Positions 19,730 through 31,200 of a stretch of 64,000 nt of DNA are shown here, one piece after another. The position numbers were made by a program, and so were the translations under genes. The DNA comes from Gadus chalcogrammus (Eukaryota > Chordata > Actinopteri > Gadiformes > Gadidae). The stretch is taken from positions 13,717,091 to 13,781,090 of the forward strand of contig NC_079426.1 in NCBI RefSeq assembly GCF_026213295.1, in the 5' to 3' direction. The notes under the pieces were generated by a model, which did not search any database, was not told the origin of the DNA, and saw nothing but the letters and a program-made list of their open reading frames with translations. Within the stretch, counting starts at the first letter, position 1. Every line of letters starts with the position of its first letter.

Positions 19730-20309
19730 TCCTACAGGTGAGACAACTCCGGACGTCGGTGTACCATCCCCAGACCAACGGACTAGTAGAGCGGTTCAAT
19801 AAGACCTTAAAACAGATGCTCCGGAAGGTCATGGACGTCGATGGGTAGAACTGGGACCAGCTCCTGCTCCACTTGTTGTTCGCCATTCGCGAAGTACCCC
19901 AGCATCGACAGGCTTTTCCCCCTTCGAACTTCTGTATGGGAGAAGGCCAAGGGGACTCCTCGACATCGCCAAGGAGGCCTAGGAGAGTCAACCCTCCCCC
20001 CATCGCACAGTGGTGGACCACGTCGAATAGGTGCGAGACCGCATGGCCCGGATTTGGCCTATCGTCAGAGAACATCTCCAACAGGCCCAACTGGCTCAGG
20101 CCCGAGTCTACAACCGGGGAGCCCAGCTACGCATATACCGACCGGGAGACCTGGTCTTGGTCCTTATACCCATGGCGGAGTGTAAGTTCCTGGCCAAGTG
20201 GCAGGGATCCTACGAGGTGGTCGACAGGGTCGGAGAAGTAAACTACCGGGTAAGACAGCCAGGAAAACGCAAACCCACCCAACTACTGTATATCATATCA
20301 ACCTATTGA
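19730..20309 (+). pseudogene. Integrase remnant (end of catalytic core and C-terminal domain)
   Basis: SVYHPQTNGLVERFNKTLKQ carries the final glutamate of the DDE core with its usual surroundings. The HHCC finger and both aspartates are missing. Frameshifts follow near 19846 and 19990. The C-terminal part (ARVYNRGAQLRIYRPGDLVL, KFLAKWQGSYEVVDRVGEVN, YRVRQPGKRKPTQL) resembles the SH3-like C-terminal region of Gypsy integrases. It lies upstream of the reverse transcriptase. Confidence 0.85.
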
Positions 20310-20440
20310 AACAGTGGCGGAGTGAAGCGGCCCCATCACCACCCACACCCCTGGCCCTGACCGCCCGACTCGACATACCGGTGGTCCCCATGGGAGACAA
20401 CCTCAGCCCCGCCCAGAGGCGGGACCTAGAGTAAATCGTC

Positions 20441-21058
20441 ATGCAGCACAGGGAAGTCTTCTCGGACGTTCCAGGGAGGACCACGATTATCAAGCACGAC
20501 ATCCAGACGGCACCAGGCTTCACGGTACACGTCCCTCCTTATCGGGTCCCGGAGGCACGCCGGAACGCCATCCGTGAGGAGGTCGCCAGAATGCTCCAAC
20601 TCGGAGTCATCGAAGAGTCACGTAGCGCTTGGTCGAGCCCCGTCGTCTTGGTCCCCAAACCTGACGGGACGTTTCATTTCTGCAGCGACTCCCGAAGACT
20701 CAACAAAGTGTCGGAGTTCGACGCCTACCCCATGCCCAGAGTAGATGAACTGATTGAGCGGCTCGGTCCGGCGCGCTTCCTCACCACCCTAGACCTCACC
20801 AAGGGGTACTGGCAGGTGCCACTCACCAGAACCACGCGGGAGAAGACGGCGTTTGCATCCCCGGGGGGACTATACCAATATACTGTCCTTCCATTCGGCG
20901 TCCATGGTGCCCCTGCCACGTTCCAGAGAATGATGGACCAACTCCTCCGGCCCCACCAGGCGTATGCAGCGGCCTATATAGACGACATTATAATCCACAG
21001 TGCTAGTTGGGACGTCCACCTCCGACAGCTGCGGGCAGTCAAAAAGTCAAACCCCTGA
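20441..21058 (+). pseudogene. Reverse transcriptase of the Gmr1-like element (truncated)
   Basis: A 205-codon open frame with RT fingers and palm: GVIEESRSAWSSPVVLVPKP, SRRLNKVSEFDAYPMPRVDE, TTLDLTKGYWQVPL, VLPFGVHGAPATFQRMMDQL and the catalytic YIDD box (AAYIDDIIIH). It breaks after HLRQLRAV, where the thumb/connection region of several hundred bases should follow. The FHFCSD motif replaces the usual RFCVDYR-type sequence. Confidence 0.92.
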
Positions 21059-21460
21059 CTTTTCTCTGCCCCTATTAGTCCACACAGTCGCATCCGAGTT
21101 GGGACTGGGAGCGGTCCTCCCCCAGGTCCGGAGGGGGGAAGAGCACCCTGTAACCTACATTAGCAGGAAGCTCCTCTCCAACGAGGAGAATTATTCCACC
21201 GTGGAGAAGGAGGCCCTGGCTATCAAATGGGCCCTCGACAAGTTGAAGTATTACCTCCTGGGCCGGGAGTTCACCCTCGTCACGGACCACGCACCACTGA
21301 AGTGGATGGCGAGCGCGAAGGACACGAACGCCCGGATTACGAGGTGGTTCCTGGCCCTACAAGATTTTAGGTTCCAGGTGGACCACAGACCAGGGCGGAA
21401 ACACGCCAACGCCGACGCCTTGTCCCGCCGAGATGCTAGTCTCTGGTCGGGAGAAAACAA
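21040..21460 (+). pseudogene. RNase H domain of the Gmr1-like element
   Basis: The frame beginning near TPDFSLPLLVHTVASELGLG contains the RNase H core: YISRKLLSNEENYSTVEKE, LAIKWALDKLKYYLLGREFT, VTDHAPLKWM and HRPGRKHANADALSRRD. The first catalytic motif, normally TDAS, reads TVAS, so an active-site aspartate has become valine. The protein ends close to the 3' LTR, with only about 30 bp and a purine-rich stretch between. Confidence 0.9.
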
Positions 21461-21488
21461 CTCGAGGCTTCATCCAGCGGTGGAGGAG

Positions 21489-21988
21489 TGTGGCAACCCG
21501 GACCCCAACCCATTGGACCAGGCCGCCCAAGGGAGAGGTCCTGGACGGGAGATACCACCCATTCCCACCGGTCGGCGACAGAGGGCTCATTTTAGGTCGC
21601 ACTTATGAGCCTGACAAGAAGCACCTGCGGTGGAGGAGGAGGCCAATTAGGCAACGGATAAAAGGCTGTGGTTTTGGTCCTTTTAGGAAGAGAGTCCAGA
21701 CACACGAGGAGGCCTGGAGACGCCGGGAGGATCGCACACGGGAGGCGTACACTACGGAGGAGTGGATCGCTGGATCTAACCGGACTGCTTCCTGAACGCC
21801 CCGGGAGAACGCGGCCGCACCGGGGCGATCGAGAGCCAGAGGCGACTCACGGGACTCCCCAACCCTACCCTAGACAAGACCAGCCCAGCTACCAGGACCC
21901 TGGACCGAGACATTATCGTGACTCTCGGAGTCAGTGTGTTAATTGTCGAGAAATTATTGGGAGACATTATTGGGACCAGATTGCCACA
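21489..21988 (+). repeat. 3' LTR of the Gmr1-like element
   Basis: 500 bp from TGTGGCAA to TTGCCACA, preceded by the purine-rich GCGGTGGAGGAG (21477-21488), a likely polypurine tract. Compared with the 5' LTR it lacks about 97 bp that include the AATAAA signal; the deletion lies between short AGTCA direct repeats. Confidence 0.88.
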
Positions 21989-21992
21989 GTAT

Positions 21993-24900
21993 ACACAGAA
22001 GGACATACCAATGCACAAAATTACCCAAATATACACAAAACCACATACACACACGCCAAAAAAAAAAGTAGAACCCATTGAATAACTACATTTCCATGAA
22101 CTTGACCAATTACACTAAAGCAGCGATTAAAATTCAGTTCAGTAGCGTAGGGTACCTGATGTGCCAGCAGGCTGACACATCCAGCTTTGTTTGGTCACTC
22201 AATGGTGATGTCAAAAGTCAAAGATGTTTGTAGTTTTCTATTTCAACACAGGCTTAACAGAATACTGAACATATTTAGCAGGATATTAAAATCACAGAAA
22301 TGCTGTTCTTCTTCTCTGATGAGCACGCCAAAGATAAACAAACTTAAGGTCAAAGTCACATGATTATGCTTCACCTGTGCAAGATGACCTTTGGGGAGTT
22401 AAAAAAGTTGTTCAACATGGGTTCAGCCACTATAATTCGTTTTCCAGTCAAATAAAAAACAAATCAGAAAATTATAAAACAGGACAGATTTTGGTTTATT
22501 AAACGTCCATCAACATTGAAAATCAAGTGGAACAAAGTGGAAAACATGAGTTTGAATTTTCCTTTGCATAATGAAGACAACAGGTCACTGGAATCAATGG
22601 AGAGGGTGAACCATAAGTACTATTAAACCCTCAAAATAATAGAGGGAGAATACTTAACTGTCAGGAGAATGAGGCACTTTGCAAATAATCTATTGCCTGT
22701 AGCTTCAGATGAGGCTAAATGAAGCTAGTAAGCGAGATATATAGTAATTTATTATTGTAGTTGAGTGGCAACAAATTCAGGAGCACTGCAGGATTTCATG
22801 GCTCTTTTTATTAATCATATCCTGGTCCTGAGGCTGAAGATCCCGGCTTCAGAACGAGACGAGAGATGCGGCTAGCCAGCCACTTGAGGACCAAAAGAAC
22901 GACATCAGGGAAACTCACCAGAATGAAGAACGCAGTACGATGACGTCCTGTCAGACATCACAGATTTAAGGGATAAACACTCCATGAAGCTGCTTCACAC
23001 ACGAGTATCAGCCAATAAACTAAGGTAGGGGAGTGCCCTACTATTTTGCTGTGACGGATCAACGATATGGCCGAAAACGTATGGGGAGGCAGAGACAACA
23101 GAGCCCCCCCGAGAGAAGTCACAACAACCTAGTCGGTGCTTTGGTCCCCTAGTCAGACCAAAGCACTCTACCACTCACCTAAACATGTCCAGGTTCTCAA
23201 ATATATCCACAACAGAAGAGAACCTACAGAGGGTCCCTGGGAGTTCTCTGGGCTCAGAGTAGCTCTGGAGAACATCCTGCCCTAAGATGCCAGAGACATC
23301 CAAGTTCCAGATCCTCACTGATTGCTTAAAACTCAAAGAGCCCTATCCATCAACACACTGCAACTCCAGGAAACTGTGCACTGACACCATGTACACGCAG
23401 CGATTTTCCCACTCGGTTGAAAACCTTCAGGTGGGTAGTGCCCCAAAGGAACTGTCTCATCTGCCCGGCACAGTGGTTCAACAGCATTATGCAGCTCATC
23501 CAAGTGGCTGTTTGCCTATCTTGTTGGTCCTATCTCCACGACGACGGCACGATTTACACCATCGTCCTCCATTCACCCAATCGTCCTTGAATCACATGAC
23601 CCCCCTCACCAAGTTGTTCATCAAGGCTATGACCAAAGGCTGCACCCCATAGCCCTCCTCGACTCATGTCGCCCTTCCGAGTAAAAAAAAGAAAAATACT
23701 TTTTAAATCGTAGAATGGATGCAGAATTTCATGTAGGCCTAGAAAAAAAAAAATCGCCACTGGAAACATTTCATAAAGTAAACGTAGCCTCATTCACTCG
23801 GGCACCGAGAGTGAAAGTAAGTAGGGGGAGGGCAAACTCTGTTTATGTAGCTGCACTCGAACCGCATCTGAGCCTGCATGATATGCCTGCCTAGTGCCTA
23901 GACCAAAGGGATTGTCGCAGTTGTCTTGTGAGACGACTGCCTTTTATGAAATTAATTAAAATCTTCAGAAATCCTCCTTTGAAGCTTTGCATTTTTTATA
24001 GGTAAATTTGAAGAAACGTATCAGTGACTTGATAGGATATTGTTTTCAATTATGTTTGTGTTCATGTTATGTTCTTTGTCAAGTCATGTTTTTCTGCGTT
24101 ATAATTATTAGTAGTTAGGGTGAATGAGTGCTGTATTTCAGTGTTTTACTTATTTGTAATAATGTATTAATAAATTAAAATTAATGTTATTCTCAGTCCT
24201 TCATAAAGCCTGTGAGTTTTGTTTTTTTGGGGGGGGGGGGCTGCCCTTTTTTCTGGTCAGAGCAACAGTCCCTCAAAATTCCTGTGCACGTCCCTGCGAT
24301 ATAGCATTATGTTGTTTTATCCCAATTGATATCAGCAATCTTAAGTCCCACCTCTTAGGAGAACATTTCATTAAGTAACCTGTACACTTTGTATGTTTAG
24401 TTCACACTTTGTGGAGATGTGCTGTCTCTTTACTTCTCAGATGTGGCTATTATGCACATAACTACTACTCTAGAAGTGCCTGCTGAGATGACTACACGTT
24501 AATGTGAAATGTCCTCCTCTCCTCTATTCCAGGACAGCGATGGGTCCAATCCACAACGTGCAACGGGGTATTTCTGCAGAAAACATTGAGGGTAACCGAA
24601 TAGTCATATTCCATCGGGCCTGCATATAGTCACGTTTTCCCTCCAGTGATTCTGGGCAATCAATGTAGCAGCACGTTGTGGCCAATAAGCAGAACCCGAT
24701 GCGCATGTCGTTCACGGCAGACCTCCAGAGGAATATATGTGATGGTGTTCCAACCGCTGTCCTTCTGTTGCCACTTGGCACGGCTTATTATAGCTTTTCA
24801 TTCCAGTAGAGCACCTTTTGCACAAAACTTTTTTGGAGTGCGAGGCAAAAGGAGAGAAAGGGAAAACTTTTTGTTAGCGAAAGAGTGAGCGATGAAAAGT

Positions 24901-25730
24901 GACCAGCGGTTTACATGCCATCGCATTCACCAGGAAACGACAATAAAAACATTCAAAAGATGCTTTTTCAAATTTGGTTTTCTGCCAGTAAATCTAACGA
25001 GTAAAAAAATGACAGCGTCATTGACCTGTCACTTTAAGGGTTAATGTTGCTGGCGACCAAGGGAAAATACTATTCAGTCCCGGCGAGTCTCCGCAGCTAA
25101 AATCCTTCTCATCCCTCCTTAACATCACAGATGTCCTTGGGAGCCTTGGTGACTTTAAAGAAAAAACAACGAGCCGGTACTCCACTGCACCACCAGAGCG
25201 TTTAGAGGTTAAAAGCACTTCTTATGATCCAACCTTCCTGCCATATTTTTACTCTGGCATGGTTGTCGTGCGTTCCAAGTGAGGATAAACTGTGAAGTTG
25301 TGCAAAGATATAGAGTCTGAAATGTCCTGTCATTCATTACAACACTTCTGACAGCGGGTGAGTTAACTAACAGAATCCATGATACACAGTCAATCGTTCC
25401 TTTGTCTAATATTTTAATCAATCATGCACTGATTGTTATACATATTTCTCCCTCTTTCTACATTGTGAGTTGAACAAAAAGATTGCATTATTTCCAAGGA
25501 AAATGTTCAGAGAACTTCTGCGGTTAAGTCATATTTTCAATATACTTTCAATCGATTCATTAATTTAATATCTTTTGTAATGTATTCTTAGAAATTATGC
25601 CAAATTATTAAATTGAAGGCTGTGGTGTAGTGTGCCAGGCAAGGTTCTGCTGCACGACCTCGCTTTTCTATTAATCAGAAAACTAATTTTTATCACGGAA
25701 AAAAGTTTAACTGGAAAACATTGCTAATAA
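21993..25730. other. Intergenic sequence, no gene recognised
   Basis: AT-rich sequence without a convincing exon. A G-run is at about 24230-24240. A minus-strand open frame at 24524-24781 reads like protein but could not be identified and has no clear start. Short CA-like bits occur at 22040-22055. Confidence 0.4.
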
Positions 25731-25732
25731 CA

Positions 25733-25780
25733 TTATTATTATTATTATTATTATTATTAATAATAATAATAATAATAATG
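25733..25780. repeat. (ATT)n-(AAT)n palindromic microsatellite
   Basis: A run of ATT trinucleotides is followed at once by AAT trinucleotides, so the block is self-complementary (CATTATT...AATAATG) and can fold into a long hairpin. Confidence 0.9.
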
Positions 25781-25909
25781 TTTTGATTCCTGATATGATA
25801 TCTTGATCAGCCAAGTGGGCCTTCTATTAAAGATATGTCAGGGTTTACCATTGTATTAAAATGTCCTATAATAAACTAGAAAACGTGGAAGTCAAACATG
25901 CTTATGTGT

Positions 25910-26560
25910 GCGTGTGATCATATGTTTGTTTATGTATGTTTACATTATGTTCCCGTATGTGGACGTATTTTCACCTATGTGTATACGTACAGTATATAGA
26001 ATGCATATATGATTTGGTATGTAAACGTATGTTTAGCTATGTGTATGTATGCGTATGTATGTGTACTTATTTTAATGTATGCATGTATACCTATGTGTAT
26101 GTATGCATACGTATGTGACGTATGTTTCTGTACGTTAACATATGTTTCTGTACAAAGGTATACATATGTTTAGCCATGTGTACGTATTTATACATATGTA
26201 CGTATGCATACGTATGTCTACGTACTAATTTCTATGTATGCGTTTGTGTGTGTACGTATGTTTGTGTACGTACGTATGTATGAGTTTGTATACATGTGTA
26301 TTAGTATGTACAGTATATATGTATACAATATGTGGGTAGGTATGTATTTTATTTATACGTATGTACATATGTATACTTATTTGTACATAATATGTTTGCA
26401 TATATGCACGAATGTATGAATTTGTATAAGTATGTTAAGCTATTAGTATGTATGTTTGTCTGTGTAAGTATGTTTGTGTACCTATGTATGCATGAGTATC
26501 AACACGTATATATACTATGTATGCATGTACATGTAGGTTTGTGTACATGATTATGTATCT
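25910..26560. repeat. Degenerate TATG/TACGTATG array
   Basis: About 650 bp of imperfect alternating purine-pyrimidine units (TATGTATG, TACGTATG, GTGTATG). The Tyr/Val/Cys-rich open frames are artefacts. Such alternation can favour Z-DNA. Confidence 0.85.
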
Positions 26561-27738
26561 ATGTATGAACCAGTTCATTGGTTCCAACAGTTAATTTCCA
26601 GCCAGTCTGTAGACGCAGCTTGTTCAGTCTGTTGCACAGGTGACTCTTTAAAGATTGAGTGCAATGTATGTGTATTGGATATTCTTACATATGATATTAT
26701 CATCGTCATGCTTGCAGCAGTGCGAGAATTTAACATGAGGAAAACTTGTTAAACAAGTATATGTCTCTGTTATAGTGTTCCACAGTAGGAGTGTTTCATC
26801 ACATAGACTCTACCTCCCCCTATTGGGCTCTGTGGGTAACATACTTAAGCTGGAAGAGGCATGTTCTTAGTGCGTGTGCTTTTTAAACAATTTAGAAAGA
26901 GTGTTACTCTATTCTCACAGCATATACTGAAAGATTGTTTGCTGTAGGCCATCATTATATTATTGTAGAAGAATGTAGAAGGCCCTATTAATTCAAAAGG
27001 TCCCTCTGTTGATCAACATATTCTTCTGTTCAGTAGAGCTCAAATATACTACACTATTTCACTCTAGATTTTATACTGTACTCTAATGCACCGTACGTTG
27101 GTTAAGAGGATCACAATAGTTATCGAACACGACTACAACAAACGTCACAGCAGTTGGCAGAAGATAGTCTAAAGAGATACAGAGACTTGGAATAGTCACT
27201 CTTTACACTGATAACATTTATTTTTGAGCTGTCGGCTGTATAGAAATGACACAAAAGATTGCCTTCATTTTAATCACATTCCCTCCCCATAGAACGGACG
27301 GATGGACAGAGTTTTCTCTTCTTTTCTATACTTACTATTCTTTAACGCAGGCTATACCTTCTTCCCTTTACTATACTCTCATGTAACCTACTCTCCTGTT
27401 CTTTAATGCACTCCACTCTACTCTATTCCACTGCACTCTTCTACGCTGTACTAACCTCCAGTGTACTGTGGTCTACTGTACTCTACTGGATTTGGATGAT
27501 AGGACAGTCTACTAGATGTGTGCCAGTCCATTATTCTTCCAGAGGAAGTCCTCTTTACGTTGAAACATGAATGATACCGTCACCTCTGATGCTAAAATTG
27601 GCTAAATCAATTTTAAACTGATTGGATCTGCCCAGTGCCACTCTGGATCTGCCATAACCAATCACATAGCGTTTGGTCGTGACGTATGTCATGCGACGGG
27701 ACCGGCTCCTTCACCACTAACGGAGCCAGCTGGAAAAT
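26561..27738. other. Intergenic sequence with degenerate CTACTGTACTC motif
   Basis: Non-coding. Around 27300-27490 a degenerate CTACTCTA/CTGTACTC motif recurs. No gene recognised. Confidence 0.4.
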
Positions 27739-27891
27739 CTAACTTTTCCCGAACCCAGTGGGGAGAAGCGCCACAACATCATGGCCACCAACAAAATTCA
27801 GAAAAGCTTGTTCTTGCTCCGACTTTAATTGATCGATATTCGGTAGCGATCCCACAACAGACCGAATAGCTTCTCTCGTATCCTTCTCCAT
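27739..27891 (-). pseudogene. RecQ-type helicase N-terminal fragment
   Basis: On the minus strand, reading from ATG 27891 (MEKDTREAIRSVVG), a frame continues LPNIDQLKSEQEQAFLNFVG and VALLPTGFGKS. The 'LK-EQ-A' Q-motif-like segment and the Walker A LLPTGFGKS are typical of RecQ-family helicases. The frame stops with TAG directly after the Walker A, so the DEAH box and the rest of the helicase are missing. No introns or continuation were found nearby. It is best read as a relic, perhaps carried by a transposon; which element is unknown. Confidence 0.6.
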
Positions 27892-28119
27892 TGTCTTCCT
27901 GGTCTTCCTCTGACTACAACTGAAACTGGCGCACGACCTCGACGTCATCGTTCTCAGCCACTCCCTCTGTTCGCTGATTGAACCGCCAAAAATCTGGCTT
28001 CCAAGGAACCCATGCATATGAAGCAGACCCAGACCTAGTACAGAAGTGAAATGAAAATTGAGCGGAAGTAGGTAGGTGGGCGGCGGTGCCAGGCTAAGGA
28101 AATATCTGTGTTGCCACAC

Positions 28120-29216
28120 AAATCCATTTCAGGCACAGGCAGTGCCCCTCTCTGTCCACCGGAGGGAATTAGTCTGCCTTGCGTGCGTCAAGTCTTGTAG
28201 ATACTCCTACCCTGACTTACATTTGTCACTCTATGTGCAAAACTGAACCACACCTGTAAGCACTCAATGTAATAGAGCATTTTGGGAAATGGGTCCATTA
28301 TATGTTGATGTTTCTGATCAATAAGTGGCAATCCTGAAGATTTCATGGAAATAAATGTCAGTTAAGTCAATATCTATCACCAAATGAGTTACCACAATGG
28401 CGATTGAGCCTATGGCCTAAATATGAATGCCCTGGTCTTTGTAGTATTAAGAGTAAGCTCTGTTTGTCGCCAAAGTGAAAGAAACTGGAATCTTTGCAAT
28501 GGTAATTTAAGACCACAGGTACGTCTCGCCTTCCTCCATTTGAAATGTTTTGGACACAACAAAATAATGACTGATGCTAAAAGAAAATAGGTTAATTTTA
28601 GCTCAAAGGAAAAATGGCTGGTTTGGTCTGCGGGGTACTGGAACGGTACTAGAGCGGTCCTGATGGGCTGTGTGATTGAGGGTTCTGTGGGGACGAAGTT
28701 AACTCTACAACGTGCCCTTTTGATGCATCACTTATCTTTCTCTGCATAACATCACAACTGGATGGACAACTGGAGAAAACCCATTTTTTTACTGTAGTAT
28801 TTTAAACTAATACAGTAAAAAATCCTGGGTCCCATTATATTATGTCCCAACAATTTTTAACTTATTCGCTTTCTCAGGTGTAATCGTACATAAACTATAC
28901 TATCCGTTTTGGGGTAATTTCAAGTTTAATTCTCCACGAACATCAAAATGTAATGTATACATAGGGGAGGATCGTTAGGATAGCCAGGCTCGATAGCGGG
29001 CCTTCATGAGCATGCTCATTAGCCTAGGTAGCCTAGCCGACCCTGAGCAGGTAGCTTAAGCATCCTACCCACTAGGCGACTTTTAAAGTTAAGGCAAACC
29101 TCCGCAGTACACACTGTGCGACTGTTTCTTACTGTCGGGTCGGTGGTCCACAATCAGCATCTTGTTAGTATCCCCATGGACACTCTGATTATCCATACTT
29201 TCTCTGAAAACATTAG
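28120..29216. other. Intergenic sequence, no gene recognised
   Basis: Holds a short inverted repeat around 28785-28830 (TTTTTTACTGTA with TACAGTAAAAAA). Nothing coding seen. Confidence 0.4.
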
Positions 29217-29760
29217 CCTGGGACCAGGGGCGTTGCTAGACCTAGAGTTTTACTGGGGCACAGGCCCCCAACTGCCAACATTTTTTTTTTTGACGTGTGC
29301 ACAATATGAAATAGATAGATACAGAAGGGTATGTACGAGCTTCAAAATCATTATCACTGTCATACTGTAGGCTATATTAAAGCACTGGTAAAGGTAAAGA
29401 CGCAAAGATGGATTCATGAGTACCGTACAATTATATTTATTTAAACACATACACATCTCAAAGATTTACAAATAAGGTAACTGACAAATAAACAAAAAGT
29501 CTCTTTATGACCTTCACCTCTTTATCAGGAGAAGTCTACACATCTATATTTATTTAGAAGCTGTGTGGAAACAGCATATTTTTGCAAGAACGACATGTAC
29601 TAAAAAGGCAAGAAACAAGGTTTAAAACTAATAGAATTTCTGACTTAAGGTGAGGTGGCTCATTGCCACCAATCAACCTGGAAAATGTTATAGAACCATC
29701 AAAGCTCTTAAATTAAACTAAATAAGGCCATACACTACTGCATAGAGCCTTTTTAAATGA

Positions 29761-30132
29761 TTATTTTCTCACTATTAAGCTGTATCGCCGCGCCTTCATG
29801 GTGGCAAAGCGGTCAATAACGTGGCTTTGACTCACTTTGCATAGTTGCTCCTTTTCAATGGACCAAAGAGAAAGTTGGTGAAGCCTTCCTTGCCCCATGG
29901 TTGACCTAAGCCAGGTGTGGAGCCTTCTCGACACACTGAAAGATCGCTCACAACTACAACTGTTTACAGGAATTGTGAGTGCAATGATCTGAATTATCTG
30001 TGTCAGTGTTGGGAACATTGTTGGATCCAGTATGTTAAAAACACCCTGCATATCCATAATTTCCTTTTTTGTGTTAAGGAAGTTTTTGTCCACTAAAACT
30101 TCCTCAAGTTTTGAAGACAGACAATTTTTCAT
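29761..30132 (-). pseudogene. hAT transposase C-terminal (dimerisation) fragment
   Basis: 123 codons. The block IPVNSCSCERSFSVSRRLHT followed by WLRSTMGQGRLHQLSLWSIE is the hATC dimerisation region of the ZMYM/TTF-type hAT transposases of fish. The N-terminal zinc finger and catalytic DDE parts are absent; upstream of the ATG comes the GT microsatellite. Confidence 0.85.
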
Positions 30133-30167
30133 TCATTATTCATTTTCCGCGTGTGTGCGTGCACGCA

Positions 30168-30288
<121 letters not shown>

Positions 30289-30973
30289 CTATAAAACTAC
30301 AGGCTACAGACGCTCAGTATTGAAAAACTGGTGCTAATTATGTGGGCAACATTCTTTAACAGCAATCAAGTTGTCATTGTTTGTGTCAAACAAGTTGTGA
30401 ATTTTTTGTAACGTTAAAAAAGGAGATGACTTACTCTGGGCTGTTTCCAGCTCCCGTGGTTTCCAACAAAACATGATCAACAAAAAAACCAGGAATTGAA
30501 AGCTACTTACAATATGCCTAGGTTACATTAATTTCCCCTGATGGCGGCAATGTTCCACTTTCAGCTGGAATTCACGGTACATCAAAACCACGTGTCTTCT
30601 TTATATTTCAGTTCCCTTTATTTATTCACACAGTTCAGCAGCGGCCTTTATTCAGAATCAGAGCCCAAATTAAAGCTGCATTTAGGGCGACTATCACTAC
30701 CCAGCAGAAAAATAGATGCACTATAAATGGTTTTGTATAGCAGTCACGAACATGAGCATAGTTGTGGAAATGCTGGTGTTAGAAAACAAAGTTGACGGGA
30801 ATTAAAGTGCTGCACATCGACTGTACAAATGTAGATTATTCATCACAAGAATTTTAATTCAGAAATCGAATAGGCTAATAAACTCTGAATTGTGAGATAA
30901 AATTCAGCATTCTGATAATAAAGTCAGAATACTTGGATAAAATCCGAATTCTGATAATTAAATCAAGCATTAA

Positions 30974-31200
30974 AGGTTCATTTAAGAAGGTTCTCACCAG
31001 TCATTTGTCGCCTGGTCGCAGTGTCGAGTTTTTTTTTGAGTAGTTCACTAGTCGTAGCGTGCAAATAAATTGCAGTGTCAGAATTCTGAGAATTTTGTCA
31101 GCATTCAGATTTCTCAGAATTCTCTTACACTGCAAATTAAAGCGCTACTACTAGCAAACTAGTTTCAGCGTGACTGGAGAGAACTTCCTTAAATTAACCT
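30974..31200. mobile_element. Nested TTAA-flanked MITE (piggyBac-like)
   Basis: The ends are inverted repeats of about 33 bp: AGGTTCATTTAAGAAGG... at the left and, reverse-complemented, AGGTTAATTTAAGGAAG... at the right. TTAA lies directly outside both (30970-30973 and 31201-31204). The inside contains GAATTCTGA-type internal palindromes. There is no coding capacity. TTAA flanks are the piggyBac target signature. Confidence 0.75.

Larger units (their letters stand above)
18233..21988 (+). mobile_element. Gmr1-like Ty3/Gypsy LTR retrotransposon, internally deleted
   Basis: A complete but shrunken element of 3,756 bp. Two LTRs of about 500-540 bp bound it, each opening TG(T/C)GGCAA and closing TTGCCACA. 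The 4-bp target duplication GTAT is at 18229-18232 and 21989-21992. Between the LTRs run Gag with a SCAN-like part, a CCHC knuckle, an integrase remnant, reverse transcriptase and RNase H, in that order, with the 3' LTR directly after RNase H. Integrase before RT is the order of Gmr1-like elements (family knowledge), not of ordinary Gypsy, where integrase follows RNase H. Protease, the N-terminal two-thirds of integrase and the RT-RNase H connection are missing. Frameshifts in gag and integrase and a lost RNase H aspartate make it non-autonomous. Confidence 0.9.

Noticed and set aside
23287..23652. 121-codon plus-strand frame
   Set aside because: No recognised similarity, no exon borders, and composition like its surroundings.
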